DNA of 64,000 nucleotides from Panorpa germanica. Lineage: Eukaryota > Arthropoda > Insecta > Mecoptera > Panorpidae. Under the pieces are notes generated by a model. It did no database searches. It was not told the origin of the DNA and saw nothing but the letters and a program-made list of their open reading frames with translations. Made by a program: the position numbers and the translations under genes. The DNA lies in NCBI GenBank assembly GCA_963678705.1, contig OY783212.1:5022001-5086000 (forward strand). The letters are read 5' to 3'. Numbering within the stretch: position 1 is the stretch's first letter; each line of letters starts with the position of its first letter. This document shows positions 37,991 through 49,393 of the stretch, piece after piece.

Positions 37991-40900
37991 ATATAAAGCT
38001 TGCTAATAATCAAGAACTCTGTGTCGGAAACTTGAATTTATTGCCAGAGCAAGTGCTCTGACTTGGACCTCCTTAGATCCGAAGCTGCTTTTCTACGAGA
38101 TCTTTGAAAACGACTCAAAACAATGAATCAAAGAAAATGAATCAAAACATACATTTCATAACAAGTAGAATTCTAACTTTCTTTCCCTAACTTACAAAAT
38201 TAACCTCGTGCAGCTCTGAAATTCTGCACATAATGTTACAATTGTAGCAAGTTTATCACGCATCAAACGTTTCTTTTTTAGTTCGTTAAGCTGTAATCAA
38301 CATGAATAATTAATCACGGCTCAATATATCCTGGCTATTGATTTTGAAACGCTCCATTATTGTCGACTCAGAGCACGACTGTTTTTTAACGCTGGACATT
38401 TATCCATTATTCCCCATTCTTTTTCATTGCTTTGTTATTTTTATTTGGGATTTATTATGACTGTGCATATTTTAGAAATTCTAACCTATCTTTTATTTAG
38501 GGATTATGTTCGTAAAAGTCACATTATTTTTATTTGTACGTGTGTGAAGCCGCTATGGAACGATAACAAACGTAATCCATGGTAAGAGAAGTCGAGTCCC
38601 CTTTTCGGAGTAGGGCCCAGAACGCCTCCAGGCTATAGGGCAAGTCCCAGTACGACGCGACGGACGGGGAAGTTGACAAGTTGCATAATCATCTTCAGGT
38701 TCATGTCTGTATTGTTATTAAAAACTATTCATACAATTAAGTTATTGTCATCATGCTGAAGATAATTAACTGCATTGTTGTAGAGCGCTGTAATCTGTAA
38801 TTGTAAAGTCGCATAGAAATGTTATGATGTAACAGTTAGACCCCTCTAAGATGGGAGAAGAGAGGTAAAGTTGTTCCCGAGCATCACACGTGTAGAGAGA
38901 CCTTTATTTAATAACATGTGACTAGATACAACTATATTTTTAATTTTGAGGGACTTTAAAAATGTCAAGTGTTTCGCGCCCCATTTTTTCTCTGAGAAAC
39001 CAGAGTATATTTTCATAGCACTACACGAATTTTAGATTAGATGTAGCGTCACAAAAGCTATGACTCTCCTATCCCCTACTCCCCTTGTAACGTTTTGTCT
39101 CACTCTGCATGTGACGTAATTAATGGACGACTCCTAATAACATTAGTTAATTGCAAAATTTTCTTGTAATCGTTGAGTACTCGTACTTCAAAGAATTAGT
39201 AAAAAAAGCAATATAATACGATAGACATATTATATACGTAATATTTGTACTTAATTGTAATAAGTACTTAAGTTGTATTTAATCCCATTTAAAAACTTTA
39301 GCTTTAAGATCTGTATATGCACATAGTACTTAAACTCCTTTATGCATAAATCTACCCGTTGCAAATAGATAAAATTAATTATACCAAAAACTTTACTTTG
39401 AAAACCTTTAAGCGAATTATCCAAAACTTTTCCTCCACATACTGAGCTGTCTGCTGTGCCGTAGATCTTAAAATTTGATTGAAGTTTATCTTGAAGTATT
39501 TCGTTGAGCGATAGAGTAATAAACTCCAGAGATTTCCGAAATGGAATTGAAAAGTTTTATAGCTGTATCCCGATCCCGATATCCTGCAATATGTTCCAGG
39601 AAGAAGTTTTCGTTATTCCCTTGAATCATGAATTGGGTCAAGTTAGGATTATTCTTTGATAAAGTTTATGAGATTGCTAATTTTCTTACTTCCTAAAGCG
39701 ATATCCTTTTCGGAAGTTTTGATCTCTTAATCGGAGAAATTATATTTCTATTAGCTTGGGTTTACAGAAGAGATAAAAACATTTTAAATAAAATTAAATG
39801 TATGTAATTTTGTTTCGTTTTATATTTACATAACAGTTTTAGGTTATGTATAATTTTTTGTACCGAAACGGTCTAATTAAGCCATATGTTATCATGATAC
39901 ACTTCATTAAATAAATATGCACAGTAGAATAAAGTACCGGTTCTTATTTCAAATATACAGTCTACCCTATTATTTACGTTATAAAACACGTTGTTTGCTA
40001 TTTCCATTCATTCTGCTCCATGTTTTATTATTGGACTTTTTGAGGTTATGTATTTTATAAATGTCAAATGTTTATTATCAGTTTCTATTGTTAGTTATCA
40101 AAGCTTTTGAAGTTTGAAACGTACTGGTACTGGATTCAATTGTTTTATTTGTAATATTCAAATATTAAATGAATTGTACTGATAGGACAGCAAAACACGC
40201 AACAATGCGTCATCAGGGCGCATGCCCTTTGGTCTGTTCCAGTAAAAGTTTGCGGCTCTTCCGGTTTTCATACAAATTAATTTAAAAATTTCTTATAGTT
40301 TTATTTATATAGATTTGCAATGGAAAACTATAAAGCAAACCAAGTTTCAAATAAACAGTAAAATTAATATATAAAGTAGATATATTTCAATTTAAAGTAA
40401 CAAATGTAAATTAAGGAATGTTTAATGCATTCAAACACAAAATTATTAAAATAAAAAGATAATTAAATTCGAATACTTACCATATTTTACAATTTTGTGA
40501 CGTTTAAAATATGGCTAAAACGAAATTGAAATAGCTTTTTACCCCTAAAAAATAATTAACAACCAATCCAATTATTGTTGAAATGAAAAACATTAAATTT
40601 TTTTTGTACCAATTCTTTAATTTGGATATTTTTGTTCTAACGTTTGTAATCATTTCTAAGTAGTCTCAAAGTCAGTGGTCGATACAAAAACTGACCGAAA
40701 TTGTTAACCTAAAAATTGAGAGTTTTTGAAGTAGTACATTGTTTATAACATTTTCAGTAAACGCTAGTTTCTTTAATGTTAAATAATCAAGACATATGTG
40801 TAGCTATGTTTAGCGAGTGTAGCATAATTTATTATTAAATAAAAATGTACAAATTCATCTATATCAAAAGCGCCGTAAAAATGTCAAGTGTCTTATTAAA

Positions 40901-43254
40901 ATGTTCTCTTTCTTGATATACAACATGCAAATAATAATTTAAGCACATAATAATAATTCAACGGTAAAGTGAAATACTTCACTTTTGTGGCCTTTATGAT
41001 ATTACGATATGAAGTAAATGTAACATAGTGCATAGAGCCTCAGTCGTAAATGTTTGTTACAAAAATATATTGCTATTACCATAGCTTACATCTTACATTA
41101 TCTTATACAGCATATTGCGGAGAACAGCATAAATATACATAAAAAATATATTATTAAAGAAACAATACTTAACACATTATAAATTTAACGTACGGGCTAA
41201 GGGTTGTATTCTATTCGAATCCCCTATTCAGAACAGCTGTATAGTATGTTGTCTGACAGACTTAAAATCGATCCAGGCTACGAACACGACGGCTGACTCA
41301 CACACTTCGTCGTAATATATACTTACAATATTAATTTTAGTGAGAAAGCATGTAATATACACCCAGAAAACTCCGTAACAATAGTAAATATATTAAATTC
41401 AATAATATTATTATTAAATAATAATAAAATAAAATTTAAATAAATAGATATGTAAGATACAACTCGACCAAATAATGAAAGCTGTATTTTTTATTACGAA
41501 AATAATTTTAAATGTATTTTAAGTGGTTTTAAAATGTGATAAATCTAAGTGACAGTTATGTGAAACATCTTAGAATCCTTTAGATTAGAATTATCAGATT
41601 CGCTAGAGATTATAAATGGTTTGTGTCTTTAATTATGTTATTAATTATTAACGAATTTATTTATTTTCTAATTTCCTAAACTAAGCGCTCTCATATTATG
41701 AAAAATCAAATTAATCTTGTTAACCTGTTTGTTTTTTTATATTATTTTCTTTATTAATAATACTTATATTATGCACAACGTATATTTATTATGTTTACAT
41801 AATTGCAGTTGCAGACATAAATGCATTAGCCATAATATGGCGTTTTCTGGAACCTTGGGGGTTCATTGACTTGACCTTTATGATCGTAATATCACTTTTT
41901 GTTTTCTGCTCAATGATTTTTTTTATATGTTTAGTCTCATGAGTTATTTTAGCAAGTTCGTATTTTAGTGGTTTACAAACTACTGGGTCCTTTTACTATT
42001 ATACCGTTAGGATATATTTATAGCTTGACTATTAGCTAGCATATAATTTTGTAAACATAATGACTGTATTTAGCGTAATATACAAAATTGTTAGTTGAAG
42101 AGCTTTGTTTTTTGTTCTATATTTTATATAAGTATAGCTAGTTTGATTTAATTTAATTTAATACGATAATAAATCCTGTTTTAAAAGCAGCATATGTTAC
42201 ATATATTTTCAAGTAATGCGTATTATAATAATTAGTGCTAATATTAAAGATTTCATGATTAAATTAGTGTAGTTGAATATTTCCTCTTATGTAGAATTCT
42301 TGCACAAATAATTTTAGCATTTACCATTGAACCTCTATTGTGGCGAGGCTTCACATGTACTCCATCGCCTCCTGTTAAATGTAGGACCGTAATAGGCACA
42401 TAATTAATTTAACGAAATTAAATCTCTCCGCTACCGTCAGATAAGATTAACATCATGTAAAAAGAAAGTTCTTCTATTTTATATGTTAAAAACATAAATG
42501 AAGCGCCTGAATTGATAGCAACACCAATAACCTTCAATGTGAGACATTCTTTCTATTATTAAAATTAATTTTCTAATAGTATAATGCATATAATTAAAAA
42601 AAAAACAAATAAATGTAATGTATTTTAGTAAAATTTAATTAAAAACTCAACAAGGTAAAATATACGCTGTGTTAGACTTGATTTTAATTACTTAAAGAGG
42701 TATATGTTCTAGTGATTTTTTTTTAATTTTTCACTGCAATCCAAGTGCAAAGTCATGCTCGAGAAAATTCGTTTCTATGATCCTTTTCATTTCCGCGTGA
42801 ACGCTGAAGAACTGTGGTTGTGCGTCGAGTAGACACTTTTAATAACGCAGAAAAACAAGTAACAGTTGTTGAATTTTTCATTTTTGTCTGGTCGTATATA
42901 TATCATTCATATTTATATATTCTGTATATTTTTCATTTTGTGAATTGTATATACTGACAACAGATGGTATATATTAATAATCCCAAAAATCGTCTTTTCA
43001 TATAAAATACGAAATGTACTATTCATGAAGTTCATATAATAAATAAATAAAATACTTCTTACCGTAATTATATCAAATATTCTAATAATGATAATTATGG
43101 TAATTTTATAAAGCATCAAAGTTATTTTCATTTATGAGTGTGTCAATCATATTTAAATATCGTTTATGTATTTGTGCCTGCAAAGTTAGAGTAGGCAATC
43201 ATTTTTACATTTAGTTGTTAATGTATTATTAATATGTTTTTCTTTTATTGTCAG

Positions 43255-43421
43255 AACACATCACGTTGCCGGCGCCGTTAAAATGGATGCCGGGGGGCCC
43301 CCCCTTGTGTATCGTGTGGTGGGGGGCTCCAAGGGCACCCGCAAAGCGGAACCCGAAGGCTCATCCAGATCTCGTGGTAATAGTGGTGGGGATCAATGGA
43401 AAAAGTATACAGATGTCGCAG
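43255..43421 (+). CDS. sick: navigator exon: Gly/Arg-rich segment with alternative donor
   Basis: The acceptor is TTATTGTCAG. The exon enters in phase 2 and reads THHVAGAVKMDAGGPPLVYR and on to GGDQWKKYTDVA. It can end at 43421 (CAG/GTATTG) or at 43430 (ACG/GTAAAC). Both leave in phase 1 and differ by three residues (GID). The reading frame was chosen by joining phases on both sides; the overlapping frame that starts HITLPAPLKW is a shadow. The exon is unusually GC-rich for this window. An internal ATG in good context (AAAATGG, at about 43283) could serve as a start if a promoter lies in the preceding 8.1 kb intron, but no such promoter was identified. Confidence 0.85.
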
Positions 43422-43513
43422 GTATTGACGGTAAACAAATTTATTTTTTAATTTATCTTATATTTACGATATTGTTATTTTATTTTAATGTATTTTAATT
43501 TGTTTAATTACAG

Positions 43514-43702
43514 TTCCAGGAATTACAAACTCCCCACAAACACCACCAAGTCCAACCGGTGGTCGTAAAAGCAGATCTAGTGGAACTCCTGGATCACCAG
43601 GACATAGTAGGAAATCCGCAGGGCCTAAACAAAGCGGGAAAGTTAAAGGAGTACCACAAAGTTTTGGATACGTGAAGAGGAGCAGTAATGGAAGCAGTCA
43701 AG
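43514..43702 (+). CDS. sick: navigator exon: GTPGSPGHSRK segment
   Basis: The acceptor is TTTAATTACAG and the donor AAG/GTAATA. The exon is phase 1 in and phase 1 out. It encodes PGITNSPQTPPSPTGGRKS, then SSGTPGSPGHSRKSAG, then KVKGVPQSFGYVKRSS. The Ser-Gly-Thr-Pro-Gly-Ser-Pro-Gly run followed by basic residues is typical of the navigator middle region, where phosphorylation and microtubule binding map. Several SP and TP sites are possible proline-directed kinase targets. Confidence 0.9.
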
Positions 43703-45289
43703 GTAATATTTACATTTTTAAAATTGTAATATCATATTCAACACAAATGTATCAGATATGTTATAAGTAAATAGTATGTAAATGCTACATAAATATGTTT
43801 ATCGAGACTACTATAGAAGTTGTCTGTAGTCTAGTACCTCTATGGAGGTCTGACTTCGATCTAAAAATTAATGATCTATCAAGAAAATCTGTACCAGATG
43901 GTGCAAGTTTCTTTTTTCTTTAACATTCTTAGCAAAACTTTACATCTTGCTCTTTTCCTCACTTCTGAAAACTTCTTTATCTTTTCATATGTCGATTTTC
44001 CACGTTTCGCTATTATCTCATTCCTTACATGTTGCTTCTTTGAAGCTTCTTGCTCATTTTACGACAATCTACTAAAACACTCTCCTTTTGAAAGGTTCAT
44101 AAATCTTAACAATTTCTGCTCATAGACACGGCTTGGTTAGGGCTCATACTCTCTCACCTAATGACTGTTAATTTAATTATATTTTACGTTTCGTTTAATG
44201 TCATTATTCTCACGAAGGTATTAGAAAATTGGGTTAGCAACGTACGCTTACGCACTTAACTCGCTTGGCGTGAAAATGGATACATAAATTTCTTACGTTC
44301 GTATAAATAATGTTTCAATTAATTCTGACGCAAATTAGGTTTCTACAACACACCTACCTTTTGAATTATTCAATAAGTCATGCTACCCTTCTAATAATTT
44401 TATTAACGTATTCAGTTTTTATAACATTTTTTGTTCAGTTACACAGACAAGAAAATCGATTGAACAAAATTGTAATATAAATTTTTTCCATCAAAATAAT
44501 GTCAGAAATAGCTTTTAATAATCTTTTAACAATTACATTAAAATAATTAAATTATTGCGTTCCAATTGTATTGTTACTGTTACATAAAAATGAAGCTTAA
44601 AGAATATTGTATTGTGAAATATTCTTAGTATTAAGTCAATTTCTATTGGAATATGTAGTTGCACACATAATCCTTTTTATGAAGCTTAAGTGCTTACTTT
44701 CAGTCATGTGATAGAACGTAGTGAATTGTGAAACAATGACGTGTCATTGTCGTCAATTGATGACTTACATGCTACATTAAGTAGAACTATTCGAAGGTGA
44801 TATTTATGTTCCATTCTGTATATATTATGGATAAATGTGTAATCCATTAAGGGAAAATACATTTATTTCGAAATAAACAAAAGCTAATGTTAAGAAACAA
44901 TGTAAAAACAATGAAAAGAGCTACAGAAACCGAATAATTTATTGGAAGACATAAATTTGATAGTGTCCGATATGGACTATATTGCACGCAAACTGACAAG
45001 TTAGACGTTTATTAAAATTAATGCAAAAGGAATAGCATAATTACCGTTTCGATAGTCTTCTCGATAGCATTACCAAAGTGATTTACATAATTGCATTTTA
45101 TTACAGTTAATAATTGTGTTCCTGAGGTGACCAGTGTGCTTGATTATTGACAGATTAAATGACCAGGGCTCTAAGAAGTCTGGTATTTAAGTAAAATAAA
45201 AATTATAATTATGCTGAGAGATTGGTTGCTTACGTTCAGGCGCAACTTTTTAATACTGAAAATTCATTTATTAAAAATAAAATAATTTA

Positions 45290-45436
45290 ATTTATTATTA
45301 TGTACTCACATTGTATCATAAGCTTATTAGGCAGCAATATAGCTCACATCTATGAGGTCACGACATCATAAAAATTGTCAACAAAGTAGAGCATTAAAGG
45401 TACTCAGAGTCAGAAATAGGCCGAATTTAAATAAAA
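45290..45436 (+). repeat. SINE copy 7 (3' part)
   Basis: It contains TCATAAGCTTATTAGGCAGC, GAGGTCACGACATCATAAA and AGAAATAGGCCGAATTTAAA. The head is lacking. Confidence 0.65.
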
Positions 45437-45590
45437 TTAATTCTGGGTTTAGTAGTTATCAAAGTAAAATTGATTATGTGTTCACATACATTTATTAGGT
45501 AGTAGTGTTGTATACATATATGAAGCTACACCATATAGACAGTTAACACAGTTGGAGATCGTTGGAAATAGGACAGGATTAAATTAAACT
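45437..45590 (+). repeat. SINE copy 8 (3' part)
   Basis: It follows copy 7 directly in the same orientation, with GTTATCAAAGTAAAATTGAT, TTTATTAGGTAGTAGTG and GGAAATAGGACAGGATT. Confidence 0.62.
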
Positions 45591-46417
45591 AAAACTTTCT
45601 TTTAGTAAAGTAAGCAATACTAATAAATTACACACTCACCGTATTGATTTAAGTGATTTGAATTTGTAATATTGTAGAAATAACTTATTTTTTGATAATA
45701 GAAGATTTTTAATTTCTTTTCTGTTTCAATTATCATTTTCCGATATAAATAACAGTGGTTCGACAAAGACATAGTGGGTAACTCGAATTTTCGTAATTAC
45801 AGTTTGAAATACACTTTTGAAGTACTTTCTTAAAAGCCATTACAATTTTAGTGAACAGAAACTAATCGTTTTTCAATAAAATTTCATAGTTCGTTGATTA
45901 CTTCAACATCAACTCAATGTAAGAGGGTCTCAAGGAACTCAATTGTCTGTAAAGTTTTTAAGTATACAATAATACACTGAATAATTATCATATAATTACC
46001 ATTTAAAAAACAATTTCTAAAAAAAAGTTTCTTAACTTTTTTTTGTTTCAAAAGTTCGCTTATTTAAGTTCTCGAAAGCTTTATTGAAAGTTTAAGTTCC
46101 ACTGTTATGTAAAAGTTTGTTTCCAAACTTTTTTGTTTTGTTCAAATAAAATTACAACTGTTTACATAGGATACTGCACACAAGTTTCTTTTTTACAAAC
46201 CTTTTATTTTATTTACTGAGCATTCATTTTAATCCGCTGTAGTTTTTCCATGAAAATGTTTTCCATTGTTTAGTTTATTTCAATGTTTGGTTGCTTTACT
46301 ATTGATAATATTTTTTAATTTTAAACTTTATTTTCAGACAAAGAAAAATTTTAGTGAATTATTCATAAACATCTATATGACATTTATGACTTTCTGACGT
46401 AAACATTTATTTTACAG

Positions 46418-46555
46418 CTGGATGTTCGCCTCAAGGAGGGCCTGGGGGTCCCCAAATCCAAGGAGGTGGACGAACTGCTCAAGTTTCAGCTGTTCCTAGG
46501 ACTAAGATAAAAGTTTCCGGAGGTACCCAAACGTGTTCAGCCGACCTACAGTCTA
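46418..46555 (+). CDS. sick: navigator exon: Gly/Pro-rich segment
   Basis: The acceptor is ATTTTACAG and the donor TCTA/GTAAGT; phase 1 in and phase 1 out. It encodes AGCSPQGGPGGPQIQGGGR followed by a segment with PRTKIKVSGGTQTC. It is low in complexity and recognisable only from its place in the transcript and its clean splice phases. An antisense open frame spanning this exon and the next is a shadow. Confidence 0.86.
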
Positions 46556-46631
46556 GTAAGTATCTAAACGGGATTGAAATGGTTTTATTATTAGGATTTA
46601 AGATAGTTATATTTTTTATTGTTATTTTCAG

Positions 46632-46785
46632 AACCCGCAGCACCTCCACAACCGAAAAGTTATTCCTTAACAGGACCTTCTGCATCACAATTAAGTCAAT
46701 CTGTACGTGAAAGACTAGCGATGGGTTCTCAATCATTACCTAAGCCAGGTTCACCCGAATTTCAGCACATGTTCCAAGCACATAG
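46632..46785 (+). CDS. sick: navigator exon: QSVRERLAMGSQSLPKPGS segment
   Basis: The preceding intron is only 76 bp. The acceptor is TATTTTCAG and the donor CATAG/GTAACT; phase 1 in, phase 2 out. It encodes PPQPKSYSLTGPSASQLSQS, then VRERLAMGSQSLPKPGSPEF and the end HMFQAHR. The short amphipathic VRERLAMGS and the SLPKPGSPEF run resemble conserved pieces of the navigator middle region. Confidence 0.9.
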
Positions 46786-46862
46786 GTAACTTTTATTAAT
46801 TCCAACAACAATTTTTACATATGTTGTTGAAAACTAATAACAGTAATTGTTCTTTTTTACAG

Positions 46863-46973
46863 AATTGCAAACCGCGGTGTTAAAATGAGCGATGGTAGTT
46901 TATCGGATACACAAACCTACGCAGAAGTAAAATCAGAATACGGAAGCCCATATGCCTCGTGGTTGAAACATAG
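46863..46973 (+). CDS. sick: navigator exon: SDGSLSDTQTYAEVKSEYGS segment
   Basis: The acceptor is TTTTTTACAG and the donor CATAG/GTATAA; phase 2 in and out; 111 nt, so skipping it would keep the frame. It encodes IANRGVKMSDGSLSDTQTYA and then EVKSEYGSPYASWLKHR. The MSDGSLSDTQ run is an acidic and serine-rich block of the kind that recurs in navigators (compare GYLSDGD in the large exon). Confidence 0.91.
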
Positions 46974-47341
46974 GTATAACTATTAAACTATTAATGTTGC
47001 TACTAATTGCTAACTGTACAATATCATTCAATCATACTACATTCTACATTGCTTCTACTTCATGCCTAATCTTTTCAACAACGCAATGTAATTCAGAAGA
47101 AAATAGTTTTTGTTATTTAGTTTTTTATCTTTTTTAAAAATCTCTTATGGATTTTTACATGTGTTTTCCAAAGTGTAATAATATTTTAGTGTTTTAAATT
47201 CGAATGTAAAAATAATACTTTACGTGAAACTACTTATAGAATTATTTTCCAATTTATTATCCAATATATACTTGACAAGACTATTGTACATGATTCTAAA
47301 AATAAACGTAAGACGAAATTGATTTGACAATTTATTGACAG

Positions 47342-47485
47342 TAATACATACGGGGCTTCGGCACGACTATCAGAATGTGACTCAATGGAAAGTTTAACGC
47401 ACCGAAGTAGTCTAAATCACGGTGGAAAATTTTCTGTTCACCGAGACACTCACAGTCCAAGATTAAATAGAAGTAACAGTATTAG
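47342..47485 (+). CDS. sick: navigator exon: SECDSMESLTHRSS segment
   Basis: The acceptor is TTATTGACAG and the donor TTAG/GTAATT; phase 2 in and out; 144 nt, so it is also frame-neutral if skipped. It encodes NTYGASARLSECDSMESLTH, then basic, Ser/Asn-rich sequence ending SPRLNRSNSIR. RSNSIR and HRSS fit basophilic kinase sites. No fold is expected. Confidence 0.9.
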
Positions 47486-48926
47486 GTAATTGTTCTTCAA
47501 TTATTATTAATTTACAAATATTACATAACCAAATCAATCATTCATTAGATTTTTAATTGTTTTTTTTTTTTTTGTTGGATTTTATTATTCTTATAAATAG
47601 TATACAATTGTTTACCACAGCTACCTAAAGGATAGAACTTTTCCAAGGTATTTTTATAATGAAATTAGCACTTTCGTGTGGTTTTTTTATTCGCTAGCAC
47701 CAGTTTTTGAAGCTTTTGTAACGAAATATATACAATTTAAGAGATGCATTTTTCACTGATACTTTTTCCATTACTTAACCTTTGCTTTGTCATACTTCAT
47801 TGATATCAAACATTGTTAAATTATTTTAATTTCATATAAATAAATCTACTTGTAGTTCATACATCATTTATATTCTTCACCTTTCATATAATTATCATTT
47901 ATACTATAATTTAAGAGTTTGGCCATCGTAAATTACTAATTAAAGTAAATATTATTGCGCCTGTGAGCTGCAACCTATGCAGCTTAATACAAAAAGTTAT
48001 CAAGTAAATAAATTAGCGCTGATTACGCAGTTATGCTTACACCTTCTAGAAATATTACTTCGATTTTAGGTTTTTAAGCTAATTAATTATATTATACAGT
48101 TTGATCATAAATATATACCAAAAAATTGTTTATTTTTCAAATGAAAAATTGAAAAGATATATATTTTTACGTATTGTATTGTTTATAAATTTCTTTTCGA
48201 ATCAAATGACCATTTTTTAGATCCGTCAATGGTGTTTAAACAACAAATTTCCTAATAGCTATTTGGGACCTAGATCAGGCGTGTAAATGATAAATGCATC
48301 TACTAAATTGAGTTGTTTTATGAAAAATCTAATTTCTACTAATTGTTCATTTTAAATAGTTACTTTATTATTAAAATCATACATTATTTCATATTAAATA
48401 AACAGTAATTATTAGATAATGAATATAACGTTAAAGCAGAAATTCTTCTTTTACGTGAAATAAATAAATGTTTTTGTATTTATAACGAGTAAATATAATC
48501 AGTTTTCTTTTTCTATCCAATATTGTTATTTTAAAATAACAACTATTAATTTTTTATTTCGTCGTCTTACATGCTTCATTGTGACTACTCAAAATAATAA
48601 AAGTTGCGAGTTCGAGTTCTATGCAAGACGGCTTGCTTTTATATAACATGTAGTTTCATGAAATATTGAATAGCTTAAGTCAGATGCGTGGAATTTTTTA
48701 ATGTCATTTATTATATGTTAAAGTAGTTGCAGCTATTATTTTTGCAGGGTTTGTAAATTCTAACATTCATCGTTCTAATATTTTTTAAATTACTTTCTTT
48801 GACTGCTCGAATTTTAATGTTAATTTGTTAAACATATAAATATGATGAGACTGATTATATTACTTGCTTGTGTTATATATTCATCCATTTTCCATAAATT
48901 ATTTTCAATGATTTTTTATAATTTAG
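47486..48926. other. intron, no gene seen
   Basis: AT-rich sequence between two navigator exons. No repeat family recognised. Confidence 0.45.
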
Positions 48927-49171
48927 ATCAACAAAATCAGAGAAGTTGTATCCATCGATGTTACATCGTACAGCAGAATCAGACTGCGAGCCTTATTATT
49001 GTTTACCAGTAGGCGGTTTCGCTGGTGTTCCTCCTGGACAAGTAGGTCCTGGAGGACACAGTGGAGTACCATGGAGTCAACCAACGTCACCAACACCACA
49101 AAGTAGAGCTACTGGATTTGGTGCATTAAGTCCAACAAGTGTTCGGAGCTACGCTAAGAAAAATGATGAAG
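48927..49171 (+). CDS. sick: navigator exon: YPSMLHRTAES to SYAKKNDE segment
   Basis: The acceptor is ATAATTTAG and the donor GAAG/GTAAAA; phase 2 in, phase 1 out. It encodes TKSEKLYPSMLHRTAESDCE, a Gly/Pro-rich middle, and TGFGALSPTSVRSYAKKNDE. The YPSMLHR block and the SPT-rich end sit directly before the coiled coil, as in NAV proteins. The frame stays open past the donor for some 40 codons of intron, which was not taken as coding. Confidence 0.91.
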
Positions 49172-49241
49172 GTAAAAGTAGTTTGTATTTTAATCCTATA
49201 TATTTAGATTTTATTATTTACGTATCTCTATTTTGTTATAG

Positions 49242-49393
49242 TTCATGGAAGTGCTGCCAGTCTTTTGAGTGGCGGTTCTTCGTTGTATGGGGGTGCTGAA
49301 GAACGCCACGCGAGTGAAGTTCGTCGTCTTAAACGTGAGCTCATTGACGCCCGGGACCAGGTGCTCTCGTTAACGTCGCAGCTGTCAACTAAT
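49242..49393 (+). CDS. sick: navigator exon: start of central coiled coil
   Basis: The acceptor is TTTTGTTATAG and the donor AAT/GTGAGT; phase 1 in, phase 0 out. It encodes VHGSAASLLSGGSSLYGGAE, then EERHASEVRRLKRELIDARD, then QVLSLTSQLSTN. Hydrophobic residues (V, L, L, V, L) follow heptad spacing, and LTSQLS(T/A)N is the navigator sequence just before the conserved AHxVAAFEQSL block. That block would begin the next exon in phase 0. It was looked for by eye in 49394-64000 and not found, so the next exon is probably outside the window. Confidence 0.94.

Larger units (their letters stand above)
36501..43254. other. intron, no gene; two repeats and a GC patch
   Basis: This holds repeat C (37476-37534), repeat A (37746-37990) and an unassigned GC-rich patch at about 38590-38690. 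At about 39050-39120, GCGTCACAAAA through GTGACGTAAT resembles a common insect transposon remnant. A B-box-like GGGTTCGATTCCCC at about 36556 has no tRNA around it. No exon between 35152 and 43255 was recognised. Confidence 0.4.
43703..46417. other. intron, no gene; two SINE copies
   Basis: AT-rich sequence. The open frame at 43871-44125 has no family features. Two SINE copies lie in tandem at 45290-45590. Confidence 0.4.
3448..49393 (+). other. sick: Neuron navigator (sickie/NAV) gene, internal part of locus
   Basis: Twelve exons listed separately join without a frame break: 206, 143, 106, 1569, 167 (or 176), 189, 138, 154, 111, 144, 245 and 152 nt, in total 3,324 nt or 1,108 codons. Family knowledge: navigators bind microtubule plus ends and actin regulators and act in axon guidance and cell migration; Drosophila sickie acts with the cofilin/Slingshot actin pathway. 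Seen here: end of CH domain, Ser/Pro/Lys-rich middle, SMLDKLKLFN block, GYLSDGD and SDGYVSEGG blocks, and the first heptads of the coiled coil ending in LTSQLSTN. Missing: the start of the CH domain (upstream) and the rest of the coiled coil plus AAA+ domain (downstream). Splice sites are all GT..AG. Orthology rests on remembered family motifs; no search was run. Confidence 0.9.

Noticed and set aside
39040..39130. GCGTCACAAAA...GTGACGTAAT segment resembling a common insect transposon
   Set aside because: Recognised only loosely. No termini or duplication found, so not called as a feature.
43248..43451. 67-codon open frame over the navigator exon
   Set aside because: Wrong frame: splice phases on both sides require the frame reading MDAGGPPLVYR.
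46479..46736. Antisense 85-codon open frame
   Set aside because: Shadow of two navigator exons and the 76 bp intron between them.
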